Origin: JAJVID01 sp963743425
Lineage (GTDB): Bacteria > Acidobacteriota > Blastocatellia > RBC074
DNA length: 64,000 bases
Reading direction: 5' to 3'
Assembly: GCA_963743425.1 (NCBI GenBank)
Contig: CAVUPU010000005.1
Location: forward strand, 558,001 to 622,000
Position 1 is the stretch's first letter; each line of letters begins with the position of its first letter. This document shows positions 35,875 to 45,083 of the stretch, in pieces. The translations under genes were made by a program, and so were the position numbers. The notes below the pieces were generated by a model. The model was not told the origin of the DNA and made no database searches. It saw nothing but the letters and a program-made list of their open reading frames with translations.

Positions 35875-36555
35875 ATGGTAAAGACTGACGACATGAACAC
35901 CCCGGAGAAACACGAACCAGATGAATTTTCCCCGCCAGACGAATACGTCGCTGGCGAACAGAGCGGCGAACCGCGAGGTTATTCACTCCAGTTCGGTGAT
36001 GACGACCGCGATTCATGGAACTACGATGATGAACGCCGCCGCAACAAAGACCTCGATGACGAAGAGGAAGATTTCCTGAAGGACGAAGACGATATGGACA
36101 TTGAAGAAGAAGACGAAATATTCAGCAAAGACCGACCCGCTTGGCCTATTAGCGAAGAAGAGGAAGAAGAGGAAGAGGAGATTGCGCCAGTCATTTCCGG
36201 CGTAGCTCCGGCAGCCGCGCCTTTCGCGCCTGAACCTGCGCCGCTTCCGCCGGCCGTCCAACCGCCCGCCGCAAAACCTGCGAAGAGACGGGCCAGGAAG
36301 GCCGCAAAACCGGCCAAGAAGGCTGCAAAGCCGGCCAAGAAAGCGGCGAAACCAGCCAAGAAGGCGGCTAAGAAAGCGGCGAAACCAACCAAGAAGGCTG
36401 CTAAGAAGGCTGTGAAACCGGCTAAGAAAGCCGCCAAGAAGGTGGCGAGCAGACCGGCTAAGAAGGCGGCTAAGAAAGCCCCTGCCAAGAAGGCTGCGAA
36501 GGCGACTAAGAAAGCCGCGAAGAAACCTGCAAAGAAGGCTGCAAAGAGGCGCTAA
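35875..36555 (+). CDS. Histone-H1-like Lys/Ala-rich DNA-binding protein with acidic N-terminal half
   Basis: 226 aa in two opposite halves. Residues 1-105 are very acidic (DDEEEDFLKDEDDMDIEEED, EEEEEEEEE). After a proline-alanine linker, residues 135-226 are repeats of PAKKAAK like eukaryotic histone H1 tails and bacterial Hc1/AlgP-type proteins. The basic half should bind DNA and the acidic half may mask it or bind partners. AAGGAG lies 9 nt before the ATG. The tail is repetitive in DNA as well. Confidence 0.8.
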   Translation: MVKTDDMNTPEKHEPDEFSPPDEYVAGEQSGEPRGYSLQFGDDDRDSWNYDDERRRNKDLDDEEEDFLKDEDDMDIEEEDEIFSKDRPAWPISEEEEEEEEEIAPVISGVAPAAAPFAPEPAPLPPAVQPPAAKPAKRRARKAAKPAKKAAKPAKKAAKPAKKAAKKAAKPTKKAAKKAVKPAKKAAKKVASRPAKKAAKKAPAKKAAKATKKAAKKPAKKAAKRR

Positions 36556-36570
36556 AAAGTAAGCCATAGC

Positions 36571-36667
36571 CATAGACAGGATGAACAGGATGAACAGGAT
36601 TGGCCAAAGAATGGTTGATGACAGACCATTTTGAACATCCTGAAAAATCCTGTTCATCCTGTCTATG
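36571..36667. repeat. Inverted pair of 9-nt arrays (ACAGGATGA)n
   Basis: 36571-36600 holds CATAGACAGG followed by repeats of ATGAACAGG; 36647-36667 is its reverse complement. The pdxA stop codon (36663-36665) lies in the right arm. It separates the convergent H1-like and pdxA genes. Confidence 0.88.
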
Positions 36668-37739
36668 CTGGATTATTTTTGCTGTTGAACTTAATAGAAA
36701 GATCAGCCCGCTTTTTACGATTGAAAAGCTCAGCGGCGAGTTTAATGGCTGCGACCATGCTCGAATGATCGGCCCTGCCTTGCCCGGCGATGTCGAACGC
36801 CGTGCCATGGTCTACAGAAGTGCGAATGAAGGGCAGACCCAGCGTGACGTTGACCGCTTCGCCGAATGAAAGGCATTTTACAGGGATCAGGCCCTGATCG
36901 TGGTAACACGAGATGACTATGTCGAATTCTCCACGGGCCGCGCGCAGGAAGATAGTGTCGCCGGAGTGGGGGCCGCTGACATCGATCCCGTCGCGTCCGC
37001 GGCACGATTCGATGGCTGGAATCATCTCCGAAGCCTCTTCAAATCCAAACAGAGTCCCTTCTCCACCGTGTGGGTTCAGCGCGGCCACCGCAATGCGCGG
37101 ACGCTCGACCCCATAAGCCGTCAATTCGCGGTAAACCAGGCGAATCAGGCTCTCGAGCCTGGATTTTTTGACATGGCCCGGAACATCGGCGAGGGGCACA
37201 TGTGTGGTGAGCAGCGCCACGCGCAGCATCGGCGTGATGAACGCCATGGCGAATTCATCCGTCTGCGTCAGGTGCGCCAGATACTCCGTGTGGCCCGGAA
37301 AAAGATATCCCGCCAGGTAGAGCGATTTTTTGTTGATGGGCGCGGTGGTCATCGCGTCCAGTTGATCTGAGAGACAGAGCCGGGATGCGGCTTCGATGAA
37401 TTGGGCGGCGGCGCGGCCACACTCCGCCTGCTCACGGCCCATCTCGATCGAGCCGGGAATGTTATTCAGGTTGTAAATGATTGGCGTGTTCTGTTCGAGG
37501 GGGATGGAATCATCGGCGTTTACGCAATCGAACTCCCGGCTCAAGCCGAAGACCCGGGCCCAATGCGATAGATATTGAGCGTCGCCGATTATCACCGGCG
37601 TGCAGGCGGCGAGAACTTCTTCTTCAAGCACGGCCTTGAGCGCCACCTCAGGGCCGACGCCGGCCGGATCTCCAATAGTGAGGCCGATGCGTGGCTTTGT
37701 CCTCGCCGCGGCGGAACTTGTGCCTCTATGCGCCGCCAT
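36663..37739 (-). CDS. pdxA: 4-hydroxythreonine-4-phosphate dehydrogenase PdxA
   Basis: 358 aa. It makes the precursor of the pyridoxine ring in the DXP-dependent B6 pathway. Core motifs: IGLTIGDPAGVGPEV, FPGHTEYLAHLT, LLTTHVPLADVPG, ALNPHGGEGTLFG and CYHDQGLIPVK, which include the metal-binding histidines. An N-terminal extension of 15 residues may mean a later start. It follows the Hfq-like gene by 27 nt. Confidence 0.95.
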   Translation of the reverse strand: MAAHRGTSSAAARTKPRIGLTIGDPAGVGPEVALKAVLEEEVLAACTPVIIGDAQYLSHWARVFGLSREFDCVNADDSIPLEQNTPIIYNLNNIPGSIEMGREQAECGRAAAQFIEAASRLCLSDQLDAMTTAPINKKSLYLAGYLFPGHTEYLAHLTQTDEFAMAFITPMLRVALLTTHVPLADVPGHVKKSRLESLIRLVYRELTAYGVERPRIAVAALNPHGGEGTLFGFEEASEMIPAIESCRGRDGIDVSGPHSGDTIFLRAARGEFDIVISCYHDQGLIPVKCLSFGEAVNVTLGLPFIRTSVDHGTAFDIAGQGRADHSSMVAAIKLAAELFNRKKRADLSIKFNSKNNPA

Positions 37740-37766
37740 TCATCTCAATGCGCGCGCTCGCGCGGA

Positions 37767-38132
37767 TCAGTCACGGTTTCTCTCATCCTTGTACATATAC
37801 TTGATGTTATGTTTGAGAATGAGCAGGTTCGGGCCTTCATTACGATGCAGCTTGATGCTGTTTTTATCGTACCATTCGATTGTGCCGCGCAATTCCTCAT
37901 TATCCCGCAACACCAGCACCATCGGCGTGTGCGCGTCCATCTGCTTTTTATAATAGAAGCTCTCCGCGTTGGTCTGCTCAGGCGGAATCTTCTTCTTCTG
38001 CCCTATCAACTGCTGGTGGGGCTGCGGCGGCGGAGATGGGGGCGGTTCAGGGACGATACGGCGCGCCTGCTGCGCCTGCATCTCTCTCTCTTTGACCTCT
38101 GCCAGTGTGGTGCGAATTAATTTCCGATTCAC
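37767..38132 (-). CDS. Hfq-like (Sm-fold) RNA-binding protein with proline-rich N-terminus
   Basis: 121 aa with a GTG start, GGAG 7 nt upstream. Residues 1-60 are a Gln/Pro-rich stretch (PEPPPSPPPQPHQQLI). Residues 62-118 resemble the Sm fold of Hfq: ESFYYKKQMDAHTPMVLVLRDNEELRGTIEWYD, then NSIKLHRNEGPNLLILKHNIKYMY, where the last block aligns with the Hfq Sm2 motif YKHAIS. Hfq joins small RNAs to targets. The usual layout puts an extension at the C-terminus, so the N-terminal one is odd. Confidence 0.7.
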   Translation of the reverse strand: MNRKLIRTTLAEVKEREMQAQQARRIVPEPPPSPPPQPHQQLIGQKKKIPPEQTNAESFYYKKQMDAHTPMVLVLRDNEELRGTIEWYDKNSIKLHRNEGPNLLILKHNIKYMYKDERNRD

Positions 38133-38533
38133 GATCGCTTCTCCTGTGAGTTTTGTTGAAAAGTGAAAGGACAGTCTGACCCTCTGTCCGTAAGTAGAAC
38201 GACAGTAACGAGCCGTAAGCCCGCCTTCTTTAGAGCGGATTGTCCAACAAGTCAATTTCTCGCGTCGTAGCCGGCGCAATTGAAATCAACCGCCAAGCGC
38301 GCCAACCATAAAAGCCGGTTTAAAGGCCCATCATCGGACTAAGCTGGAGCCGATACAGGCCAACACAGGTATGACAACTCCCCACGTGAGATCAACGGTG
38401 GACTTTGCGGGAATCAGCGACAGCGATATTTACTCAAACGCCTCACGATTACTGTTGCTCGTTGATAAAACAATGCTACCTTATGAAATTTGTCAGCGCA
38501 AGAGGGATGGTAAGGGGGAATTGTAAAATCCGA
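38133..38533. other. Intergenic region between hfq-like gene and ftsZ
   Basis: About 400 nt with no convincing frame or RNA. It should carry the promoter of the hfq-like/pdxA pair near 38150-38250 and the end of the dcw transcript near 38500. No intrinsic terminator was found. Confidence 0.4.
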
Positions 38534-39694
38534 TTAGTCGGCCTTCTTCCGCATAAAGGTCGGAATTTCAAGATCCGCCTCCGTCCTGAGCGATATCGAG
38601 CCGGGGGAAGGAGGAGCGATTCGGGGTTGCGCGGTATTCAAATTATTGGCGCCGCCGGCCGAAGTCTGACGGACCGGCATGTTGTGAACCTTCTCGTTTT
38701 TTTTCTGACTCTCGAAGCCGGTGGCGATGACAGTGATCTTCATCTCATTCTGCATGCGTTCATCCGTCACCATGCCGGTGATGATATTGGCGTCGGGATC
38801 GGCGGCGTCGTGAATGACCCTCATCGCTTCGTCGAATTCGAAGAGCGTCAGATCGCCGCCTCCGGTGATGTTGACCAGGACGCCTTTGGCGCCGTTGATC
38901 GAAGCCTCTTCGAGGAGCGGGCTGGAGATAGCGCGCTGCGTCGCGTCCATGGCGCGGGTTTCGCCGACCGCATGTCCGGTGCCCATCAGCGCAAAGCCCA
39001 TGCCCTTCATAATCGCGCGGACGTCGGCGAAATCGACGTTGATAAAACCGGGGATTGTGATCAGATCAGAGATGCCTTGAACCGCCTGGCGCAGGACGTC
39101 GTCTGCCATTTTGAACGCGTCCGAAACCGACATGTTGCGATCGGCCGCCTGCAACAGCCGTTCGTTCGGAATCGTGATTAACGTGTCGACGACCGACCGC
39201 AGTTCTTCTAATCCGGCTTCGGCCTGGCGCATGCGATGACGGCCCTCGAAGGGGAAAGGTTTTGTGACGACTGCGACCGTCAACGCGTCGAGTTCGGCCG
39301 CGAGCGAGGCGATGATCGGCGCGGCGCCGGTGCCTGTGCCGCCTCCCAGACCCACGGTGACGAAGACCATGTCGGAGCTTTCCAAAACCTCCAAGATCTT
39401 CTCGGTGTCTTCGAGCGCGGCGTCGCGCCCGACCTCGGGTTTGGCGCCCGCGCCCAGACCTTTGGTGAGCCTCGCGCCGAGTTGCACCCTGACCGGCGCC
39501 TGGGATCTTTTGAGCGCCTGAAGATCAGTATTCGCCACCAGGAATTCGACGCCCTCGATGCGAGCTTCGATCATGTGATTTACAGCGTTGCCGCCGCCGC
39601 CGCCGACGCCGATGACTTTGATTCGCGCGCCCGCCTGTGGCGGCTCGTCACCGAAGGTGAAATTCAGCCCTGTGCGATCATCTAACGACATCAT
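38534..39694 (-). CDS. ftsZ: Cell division protein FtsZ
   Basis: 386 aa. This tubulin-like GTPase forms the division ring. The tubulin signature GLGGGTGTGAAP, the N-terminal IKVIGVGGGGGNAVNHM and the T7-loop NVDFADVRAIM are intact. The C-terminal peptide DLEIPTFMRKKAD is the docking tail for FtsA and others. AGGAGG lies 1 nt before the first ATG and 4 nt before a second ATG at 39691, so the second is the likelier start. Last gene of the dcw cluster. Confidence 0.98.
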   Translation of the reverse strand: MMSLDDRTGLNFTFGDEPPQAGARIKVIGVGGGGGNAVNHMIEARIEGVEFLVANTDLQALKRSQAPVRVQLGARLTKGLGAGAKPEVGRDAALEDTEKILEVLESSDMVFVTVGLGGGTGTGAAPIIASLAAELDALTVAVVTKPFPFEGRHRMRQAEAGLEELRSVVDTLITIPNERLLQAADRNMSVSDAFKMADDVLRQAVQGISDLITIPGFINVDFADVRAIMKGMGFALMGTGHAVGETRAMDATQRAISSPLLEEASINGAKGVLVNITGGGDLTLFEFDEAMRVIHDAADPDANIITGMVTDERMQNEMKITVIATGFESQKKNEKVHNMPVRQTSAGGANNLNTAQPRIAPPSPGSISLRTEADLEIPTFMRKKAD

Positions 39695-39803
39695 ACCTCC
39701 TACTGGTGTTTCAGTAGTCTGCTGATTTATCTAGCCGAGGAAACCGCAGACCCCATGTGATTCTGCATTTCAATTCGGCGCACGCTCCCGTAGTAGGCGG
39801 CGG

Positions 39804-39831
39804 ATTTTAACACAAGAGATCGTGCCGCCAA
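39804..39831 (-). promoter_or_regulatory. Probable ftsZ promoter
   Basis: On the minus strand TTGGCG (39831-39826) and TAAAAT (39809-39804) are 16 nt apart. They lie in the 144-nt gap between ftsA and ftsZ, giving ftsZ its own transcript in addition to the operon one. Confidence 0.5.
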
Positions 39832-39838
39832 TAGCTTA

Positions 39839-41089
39839 TTACCGCTTGATTCCGAAAAACGATTTGACCCTCTCTCCGATGGGTTTAGACGCCGCGCGGC
39901 GCGATTGATTGCGGGCGCTGGCGTTCAACCCCAATTCACGTCGCGATCCGTAAAGGATCAATCCGACGGCGGCGGCGAAATTCGGCGAAGCGATCTCGTC
40001 GCCCAATCCCTGGAAGTCGCCCGGGACGCCTAATCGGACCGGGGCGTTGAATACGTGCTCGGCGACTTCGATCAACCCATCGAGCATCGCGCCGCCGCCG
40101 GTGAGCACAACGCCGCTGGACAACTGCCGGTCGAAACCCACCCGCCGGATCTCGTCCTGAGCGTGCGCGAGGATCTCTTCCGCGCGAGGTTCGAGGATGT
40201 CGCACAGGATCTGGCGAGAGACCGCGCGCGGCGCGCGTCCGCCGACGCTCGGAACTTCGATCAACTCAGAAGCCTGTTCGGGATCGAGCAGCGGGCGGTA
40301 TGCGCAGCCGTAGTCGCGTTTGATCCTTTCGGCTTCGGGGATCGGCGTGCGCAATCCGACCGCGATGTCGTTCGTGAAATGGGTGCCGCCCAGCGGAAAG
40401 ACCGCCGTGTGCCAGACCGAGCCGCGCTGATAGATCGCCAGGCTCGTCGTCTCGCCGCCGATGTTGACCAGCGCCACGCCGTATTCGCGGTCGTCATCGG
40501 TAAGCACCGCCTCGGCGGCGGCGAGTTGCGTCAGATAGATTCCGGCCACATGCAGGCCGGCGCGATTGACGCTGGAGACGATGTTCTGTTTGGCGGCCAC
40601 CGGGCTGGTGATGATGTGAACCGAGACCGAGAGCCGCGAGCCGAGCATGCCCAACGGATCGTCGATGCCGTCCTGATCGTCTACGGTGTATTCCTGCGGC
40701 AGAACGTCGGCGACTTCGCGGCCCGAAGGGATCGAGATCGCGCATGCAGTGTCGATCACCCGCATGATGTCTTCGTGCGTGATGGCGCGATGCCGCCCCG
40801 GTATCGCGATCATGCCGTTGCTGTTCTCCCCCTTGACGCTCGAACCGGCAAGCCCCACGTAAACCTGATTGATCGTCAGCCCCGACATCAGCTCCGCGTC
40901 TTCGACCGCGCGCTTGATCGCGTCGACCGTCAGGTCGGGTTTGCTGATCACGCCTCTGCGAAGCCCTTTCGAATCGGCGTCGCCGATGCCGACGATTTCG
41001 AGCTGGCCGTCGAGCGCCTCCGCGATCACCACGCGTACGCTGCTCGTGCCGATGTCCAAACCTACGATGGGTGAGTTCTGTCTTGCCAT
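39839..41089 (-). CDS. ftsA: Cell division protein FtsA
   Basis: 416 aa, actin-like ATPase that ties FtsZ to the membrane. Motifs: IVGLDIGTSSVRVVIAE (phosphate 1), NIGGETTSLAIYQRG (phosphate 2), VVLTGGGAMLDG (adenosine). The C-terminal amphipathic helix KPIGERVKSFFGIK is the membrane anchor. It follows ftsQ by 15 nt. Confidence 0.97.
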   Translation of the reverse strand: MARQNSPIVGLDIGTSSVRVVIAEALDGQLEIVGIGDADSKGLRRGVISKPDLTVDAIKRAVEDAELMSGLTINQVYVGLAGSSVKGENSNGMIAIPGRHRAITHEDIMRVIDTACAISIPSGREVADVLPQEYTVDDQDGIDDPLGMLGSRLSVSVHIITSPVAAKQNIVSSVNRAGLHVAGIYLTQLAAAEAVLTDDDREYGVALVNIGGETTSLAIYQRGSVWHTAVFPLGGTHFTNDIAVGLRTPIPEAERIKRDYGCAYRPLLDPEQASELIEVPSVGGRAPRAVSRQILCDILEPRAEEILAHAQDEIRRVGFDRQLSSGVVLTGGGAMLDGLIEVAEHVFNAPVRLGVPGDFQGLGDEIASPNFAAAVGLILYGSRRELGLNASARNQSRRAASKPIGERVKSFFGIKR

Positions 41090-41104
41090 TGCCTTACCTC
41101 TGAT

Positions 41105-42202
41105 CTATTCGTTAAATCCGACGACCGGGCGTTTTGGGTCGTTGACATTTACGTAGATGATTTTCTCGTTGAGCAGCCGCTCGGCGTCGCCGATTCTGAG
41201 AACATTGAGCGTATCCAGATCCTTGCGGCTGACCGCGGCGAGTATGTCGAGCGCCACGTTCAGCCTGGTTCGAAAATCCTCCTTGCCGAGCAGCACTCCT
41301 TCGTGCTTTTCGTCGAGCCTCAGACGCACGCCGTCGTCTTTGTCAAAAAAAATTTCGTCAATGCGCGATGAGAGCGGCGGCTCGGTCTGGTCAAGCTCCG
41401 CAATCAATCTTTTGTACATCATTATCCAGCGACGGTTTGTCTCTTTCGCGTCCTCGCCGCCTTCAGCCAGCCCGTTGAGCGGAGGCGGCCACGGCCTCCC
41501 CCTCCAATGATTGCTGTCGCCGAACATCACCCCATCGTCATCAACGCAGACGACCGAAGAATCGCTGCGGCGGGCCAGCGCGACGGGCCGTCGTTCGATG
41601 ATGCTCACGCGCAATCTGTCGGGCAACAACCGGGCGACCTCCACTTCGCGAATCAGCGGGTTCTCCTTAAGCTTTTCGCGAATCTTCTCCAGGTCGGCTT
41701 TCATCACGCCGCGCGCTACGGTCGGCAGACCTCTGACGACATCCTCCACTTCGGCGGCCGACAGAAGCGGAGCGACGCCTGATTCCGCCGCCAGCCATAC
41801 GACGTCAACGCCTTTCAACGCGAAGAACCGCGAACCGGCGAAGAGATAGAAGAGAACAATCAGGCCGATGACGGCCAGCAGCAAGAGCAGAATCGAGCTG
41901 ACCGTGAGGGTCGCCGTCCGCGAAACTCTCTCCTGCCCCAGGCGCGAAAACAGCGATGGCTGCCTGGGATCGCGGCGCCTCGTCGCCTCTCTCCTTGGCT
42001 CTCTCTGCCGCGGAACGGGAGCGGCGCTGCTTCGCTTGGGCGCGCGAGTCTTGGCGGTGCGTCGAGGACGCGGTTCCGGCGCGGCCTCAGGCTCGCCCTC
42101 TTCTTCGACCTCGGGCGCCTCATCTTCCTGCTCACTCTCCTCCTCTTCCGGCTCCGGCTCCGCAGGCTCTTTTTCCACTTGTCTTTTGCGTCCGCTTGCC
42201 AT
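41105..42202 (-). CDS. ftsQ: Cell division protein FtsQ
   Basis: 365 aa. A long acidic then Arg-rich cytoplasmic segment (residues 1-95) precedes one membrane helix (SSILLLLLAVIGLIVLFYLF), the POTRA domain (FFALKGVDVVW, LKENPLIREVEVARLLPDRLRVSIIERRPVAL) and the FtsQ domain. It links FtsB/FtsL to the division machinery. The charged cytoplasmic part is longer than in model bacteria. Confidence 0.93.
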   Translation of the reverse strand: MASGRKRQVEKEPAEPEPEEEESEQEDEAPEVEEEGEPEAAPEPRPRRTAKTRAPKRSSAAPVPRQREPRREATRRRDPRQPSLFSRLGQERVSRTATLTVSSILLLLLAVIGLIVLFYLFAGSRFFALKGVDVVWLAAESGVAPLLSAAEVEDVVRGLPTVARGVMKADLEKIREKLKENPLIREVEVARLLPDRLRVSIIERRPVALARRSDSSVVCVDDDGVMFGDSNHWRGRPWPPPLNGLAEGGEDAKETNRRWIMMYKRLIAELDQTEPPLSSRIDEIFFDKDDGVRLRLDEKHEGVLLGKEDFRTRLNVALDILAAVSRKDLDTLNVLRIGDAERLLNEKIIYVNVNDPKRPVVGFNE

Positions 42203-42218
42203 TACCTCTCATGCGTAA

Positions 42219-42278
42219 CAGTAGCCCGACCGTGAGGGAGGGTGTGGACGTACGCCCTCCCTCACGGTCGGGCTACTG
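42219..42278. repeat. Perfect inverted repeat, 24-nt arms
   Basis: Arms 42219-42242 and 42255-42278 (core TAGCCCGACCGTGAGGGAGG) are exact complements around a 12-nt loop. The murC stop codon (42273-42275) is in the right arm. It lies between murC and ftsQ of one operon. Confidence 0.92.
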
Positions 42279-43665
42279 ATATGTCTTCATTGCCTCCAGG
42301 AATTCTTCACCAGCCCGCCAGACATTGCCCGCGCCAAGCGTCAGCGCCAGATCGCCCGGCTCGACAACGTCGAGCAGAGCCTCTTTGCTCTGCTCAATTC
42401 CGCCGATGTAGCGGACGTTCCGATGCCCGAATTTCTCGATCTCCTCAGCCAGGGCCTGCGCGCTGACGCCGGGAATCGGGTCTTCGCTCGCGGCGTAAAT
42501 GTCGCACAGCAACACGACGTCGGCGTCGTAAAAAGACCGCGCGAAATCTTCGCGCAGCGCGGCCGTCCGCGTGTAGCGGTGCGGCTGGAAGAGAACGACC
42601 AGGCGGCGTCCGCTGTTTTTCGCCGCGGCCAGCGTCGCGCGAATCTCCGTCGGGTGGTGGCCGTAATCGTCGACCACCAGAATGCCGTTCTTCTCGCTTT
42701 CGATGACGCCTTTGATCTGGAAGCGGCGCTCGGCGCCGCGGAACGCCTCGAGACCTTCGGCGATGACCGGGAACGAGATCTCCAGATCGAGTCCGACCGC
42801 CACTGTCGCCAGCGCGTTGAGCACATTGTGTTCGCCGGGCACGTTGAGTTTGATCCGCCCCAGCTCTTCGCCCTTGCGCCGCACGACGAACTCCGAGCCG
42901 AAGTTTTCGCGCGAGAGCCTCACGTCGGAGGCCGAAATCTCGGCGTGCGCCCGCATCCCGTAAGTGATCACGCGCCGCGCGATCTGCGGAATGATCATTT
43001 GAATGTTCGGGTCGTCCAGGCAGATGATCACCGAGCCGTAGAACGGAACCTTGTTGACGAACTGCGTGAAGCACGATCGAATCTCCTCGATCCCCGAATA
43101 AAAATCGAGGTGTTCGAGGTCGATGTTCGTGACGACGGCGATGGTCGGCGAGAGTTTGAGGAAGCTCTTGTCGCTCTCGTCGGCCTCGACGACCATAAAA
43201 TCGCCGCGGCCCAGTTTGGCGTTGCCGCCGATGGCGCCTGACGCGCCCTCCGACGACTATCGTCGGGTCGAACTCTGCGCGGTCGAGCGCGGTCGCCACC
43301 ATCGAAGTCGTGGTCGTCTTGCCGTGCGATCCGGCGATGGCGATGCCGTACTTCAGCCGCATCAGCTCTGCCAGCATCTCGGCGCGCGGAATCACGGGAA
43401 CCTGGCGCCGGACGGCCTCGACGACCTCGGGGTTATCGGCCCGCACCGCCGTCGAAGTGACGACGACTTGCGCGTCGCCGATGTGTTCTCCATTGTGGCC
43501 TTCGAAGATCTTCGCCCCCATCCGGCTCAATCGCTCGGTGATCGGCGACAGCTTCGCGTCGGAACCGGAGATGTGATAGCCGAGGTTGAGCAACACTTCG
43601 GCTATGCCGCTCATCCCGATGCCGCCGATGCCCACGAAATGAATGTGCTGGTACTTTTTGAACAT
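42273..43665 (-). CDS. murC: UDP-N-acetylmuramate-L-alanine ligase MurC, frameshifted
   Basis: It adds L-alanine to UDP-MurNAc. The N-terminal frame gives HFVGIGGIGMSGIAEVL and the ATP loop GIAIAGSHGKTTTTSM. At about 43237 one extra base shifts the frame; then NAKLGRGDFMVVEADESDKSFL, HPTEIRATLAAAK and FQPHRYTR follow. Removal of the base gives about 464 aa, normal length. GTC AG(G)C GCC is the site. It follows murG. Confidence 0.93.
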
Positions 43666-43675
43666 AATCGCAGTT

Positions 43676-43783
43676 CATTTTCCATTTTCCATTTTCCGTT
43701 TGTCATCTGTCATCGCTGAAGCGCCGCGCGGCTCCAGCAATGACAAATGAAAAATGAAAATTGATATATGGAAAATGAAAATG
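43676..43783. repeat. Inverted pair with heptamer CATTTTC; family D
   Basis: 43676-43706 has three CATTTTC units and a TTTGTCAT; 43740-43783 is a looser reverse complement (ATGACAAATGAAAAATG). It is between murC and murG, ending 3 nt before the murG stop codon. Related elements lie at 47700-47818 and 56161-56300. Confidence 0.8.
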
Positions 43784-43785
43784 CT

Positions 43786-44970
43786 TCAAATTCCTGATTC
43801 TCCACTCCCCACAATCCTCATCGCCAGATCAACAACTCTCTTCGCCGCGTCCGGGTGTCCCAGGCTCTTGCTGGATTCGGCCATTCGACCGAGCTTATGC
43901 GGGTCGTGAATGAGCCATAGCAGTTCTTTCGCCAGCCGTTCCGGCGTCAACTCGGCCTGCAGGATCATCCGTCCCGCGCCGGCGCGTTCGATGGCCTCGG
44001 CGTTTTTGCGCTGATGATCGTCGGCGGCGAACGGGAACGGGATCATAATCGCCGGTTTGCCCGCGGCCGCAAGCTCCGCGACGGTGGTGGCGCCGGCGCG
44101 ACTGATGACCAGATCAGCGGCGGCGAATTCGTCAACCATCTTCTCGATGAAAGGTCTCACTTCAACCCTCAGACCCGAATTCTCGTAAGCGTCGCGCACG
44201 CGGTAAAAATCGTTTTCGCCGGTTTGATGGGTGAACGACACGCGATCCTTCTCCTCCGCGAGCAGCGGCAGAGCGCCGATCACGGCCTCGTTGATCGCGC
44301 GAGCGCCCTGGCTGCCGCCGGTGATCAGCACGTGAATCACGTCGCCGACCTGCTTGACCGGAACGTCGAAAAACTCCGCGCGGACGGGATTGCCGGTGAT
44401 CTCGGCCTTCTCGCCGAAAAACTCCCTCGCCTCTTCAAACGAGATGGCGGCGGCTTTGACGAACCGCGCGAGCGCGCGATTGGTGAAGCCCGGCAGCGCG
44501 TTCTGTTCGGCCACCAGCGTCGGCGTGTCCATCAGCGCGGCCATCATAACGACCGGTCCCGAAGCGTATCCGCCGACGCCGATCACCACATCCGGCCTGA
44601 CTCGTTTTATCAAGGAGCGAACATCGAGAAAACTCTTCGGCAACATCAACAGCGACTTGACGCGGTTGATGAAGCCGACGCGTTTGAGCGCGGCGACCTC
44701 GATCAGTTCCAGATTGAATCCTTCGCGCGGAATGATCTTCGTCTCGAGACCTCTCGCCGCGCCCACGAAGAGAATCTGCGTATCCGCGTCGCGCCGCCTG
44801 AACTCCTGCGCGATGGCGATGCCGGGGTAGATGTGCCCGCCAGTGCCGCCGCCGGCGATGATGACGGAGAACGGAAGGGAAGAGGGGGAGACAGGGAGAG
44901 GGGGAGACAAGGGGACAGGAGATCCGCTCGCCTCGGCGCTGTTCTTTTTCGTCTCTTCCAATTCACTCAT
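43786..44970 (-). CDS. murG: MurG N-acetylglucosaminyltransferase
   Basis: 394 aa, intact. It converts lipid I to lipid II on the inner face of the membrane. Motifs: IIAGGGTGGHIYPGIAIAQE, IGVGGYASGP, ITGGSQGARAINEA, ISRAGATTVAELAAAGKPAI. Residues 1-33 (SGSPVPLSPPLPVSPSSLP) precede the normal start of the family and are encoded by a repeat array. An internal start is not obvious. Confidence 0.96.
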   Translation of the reverse strand: MSELEETKKNSAEASGSPVPLSPPLPVSPSSLPFSVIIAGGGTGGHIYPGIAIAQEFRRRDADTQILFVGAARGLETKIIPREGFNLELIEVAALKRVGFINRVKSLLMLPKSFLDVRSLIKRVRPDVVIGVGGYASGPVVMMAALMDTPTLVAEQNALPGFTNRALARFVKAAAISFEEAREFFGEKAEITGNPVRAEFFDVPVKQVGDVIHVLITGGSQGARAINEAVIGALPLLAEEKDRVSFTHQTGENDFYRVRDAYENSGLRVEVRPFIEKMVDEFAAADLVISRAGATTVAELAAAGKPAIMIPFPFAADDHQRKNAEAIERAGAGRMILQAELTPERLAKELLWLIHDPHKLGRMAESSKSLGHPDAAKRVVDLAMRIVGSGESGI

Positions 44971-45082
44971 CTTTAATTCTTTTTGTTTCCTTGTCTCACT
45001 ATGGGACTGAGGAAACCAATGGGACTGATGCGTCTCCTTGTCTCCTTGTCCCCTTGTCCCCTTGTCCCCTTGTCTCCCCCTC
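44874..45082. repeat. Paired GGGGAGACA-type arrays flanking the murG start
   Basis: 44874-44919 has purine-rich units (GGGGAGACAAGGGGACA) inside the murG N-terminus. 45031-45082 has their complement as 8-nt units (CCCCTTGT, CTCCTTGT). Folded, they would enclose the murG start codon (44970) in a loop of about 110 nt. Confidence 0.75.
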
Positions 45083-45083
45083 T

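Noticed and set aside
40055..41074. Long plus-strand open frame opposite ftsA
   Set aside because: It is a shadow of ftsA in GC-rich DNA: the composition is Arg/Asp/Ala-rich with no domain, while ftsA has all its motifs.
42423..43241. Plus-strand open frame opposite murC
   Set aside because: It mirrors codon periodicity of murC and has no protein-like motifs.
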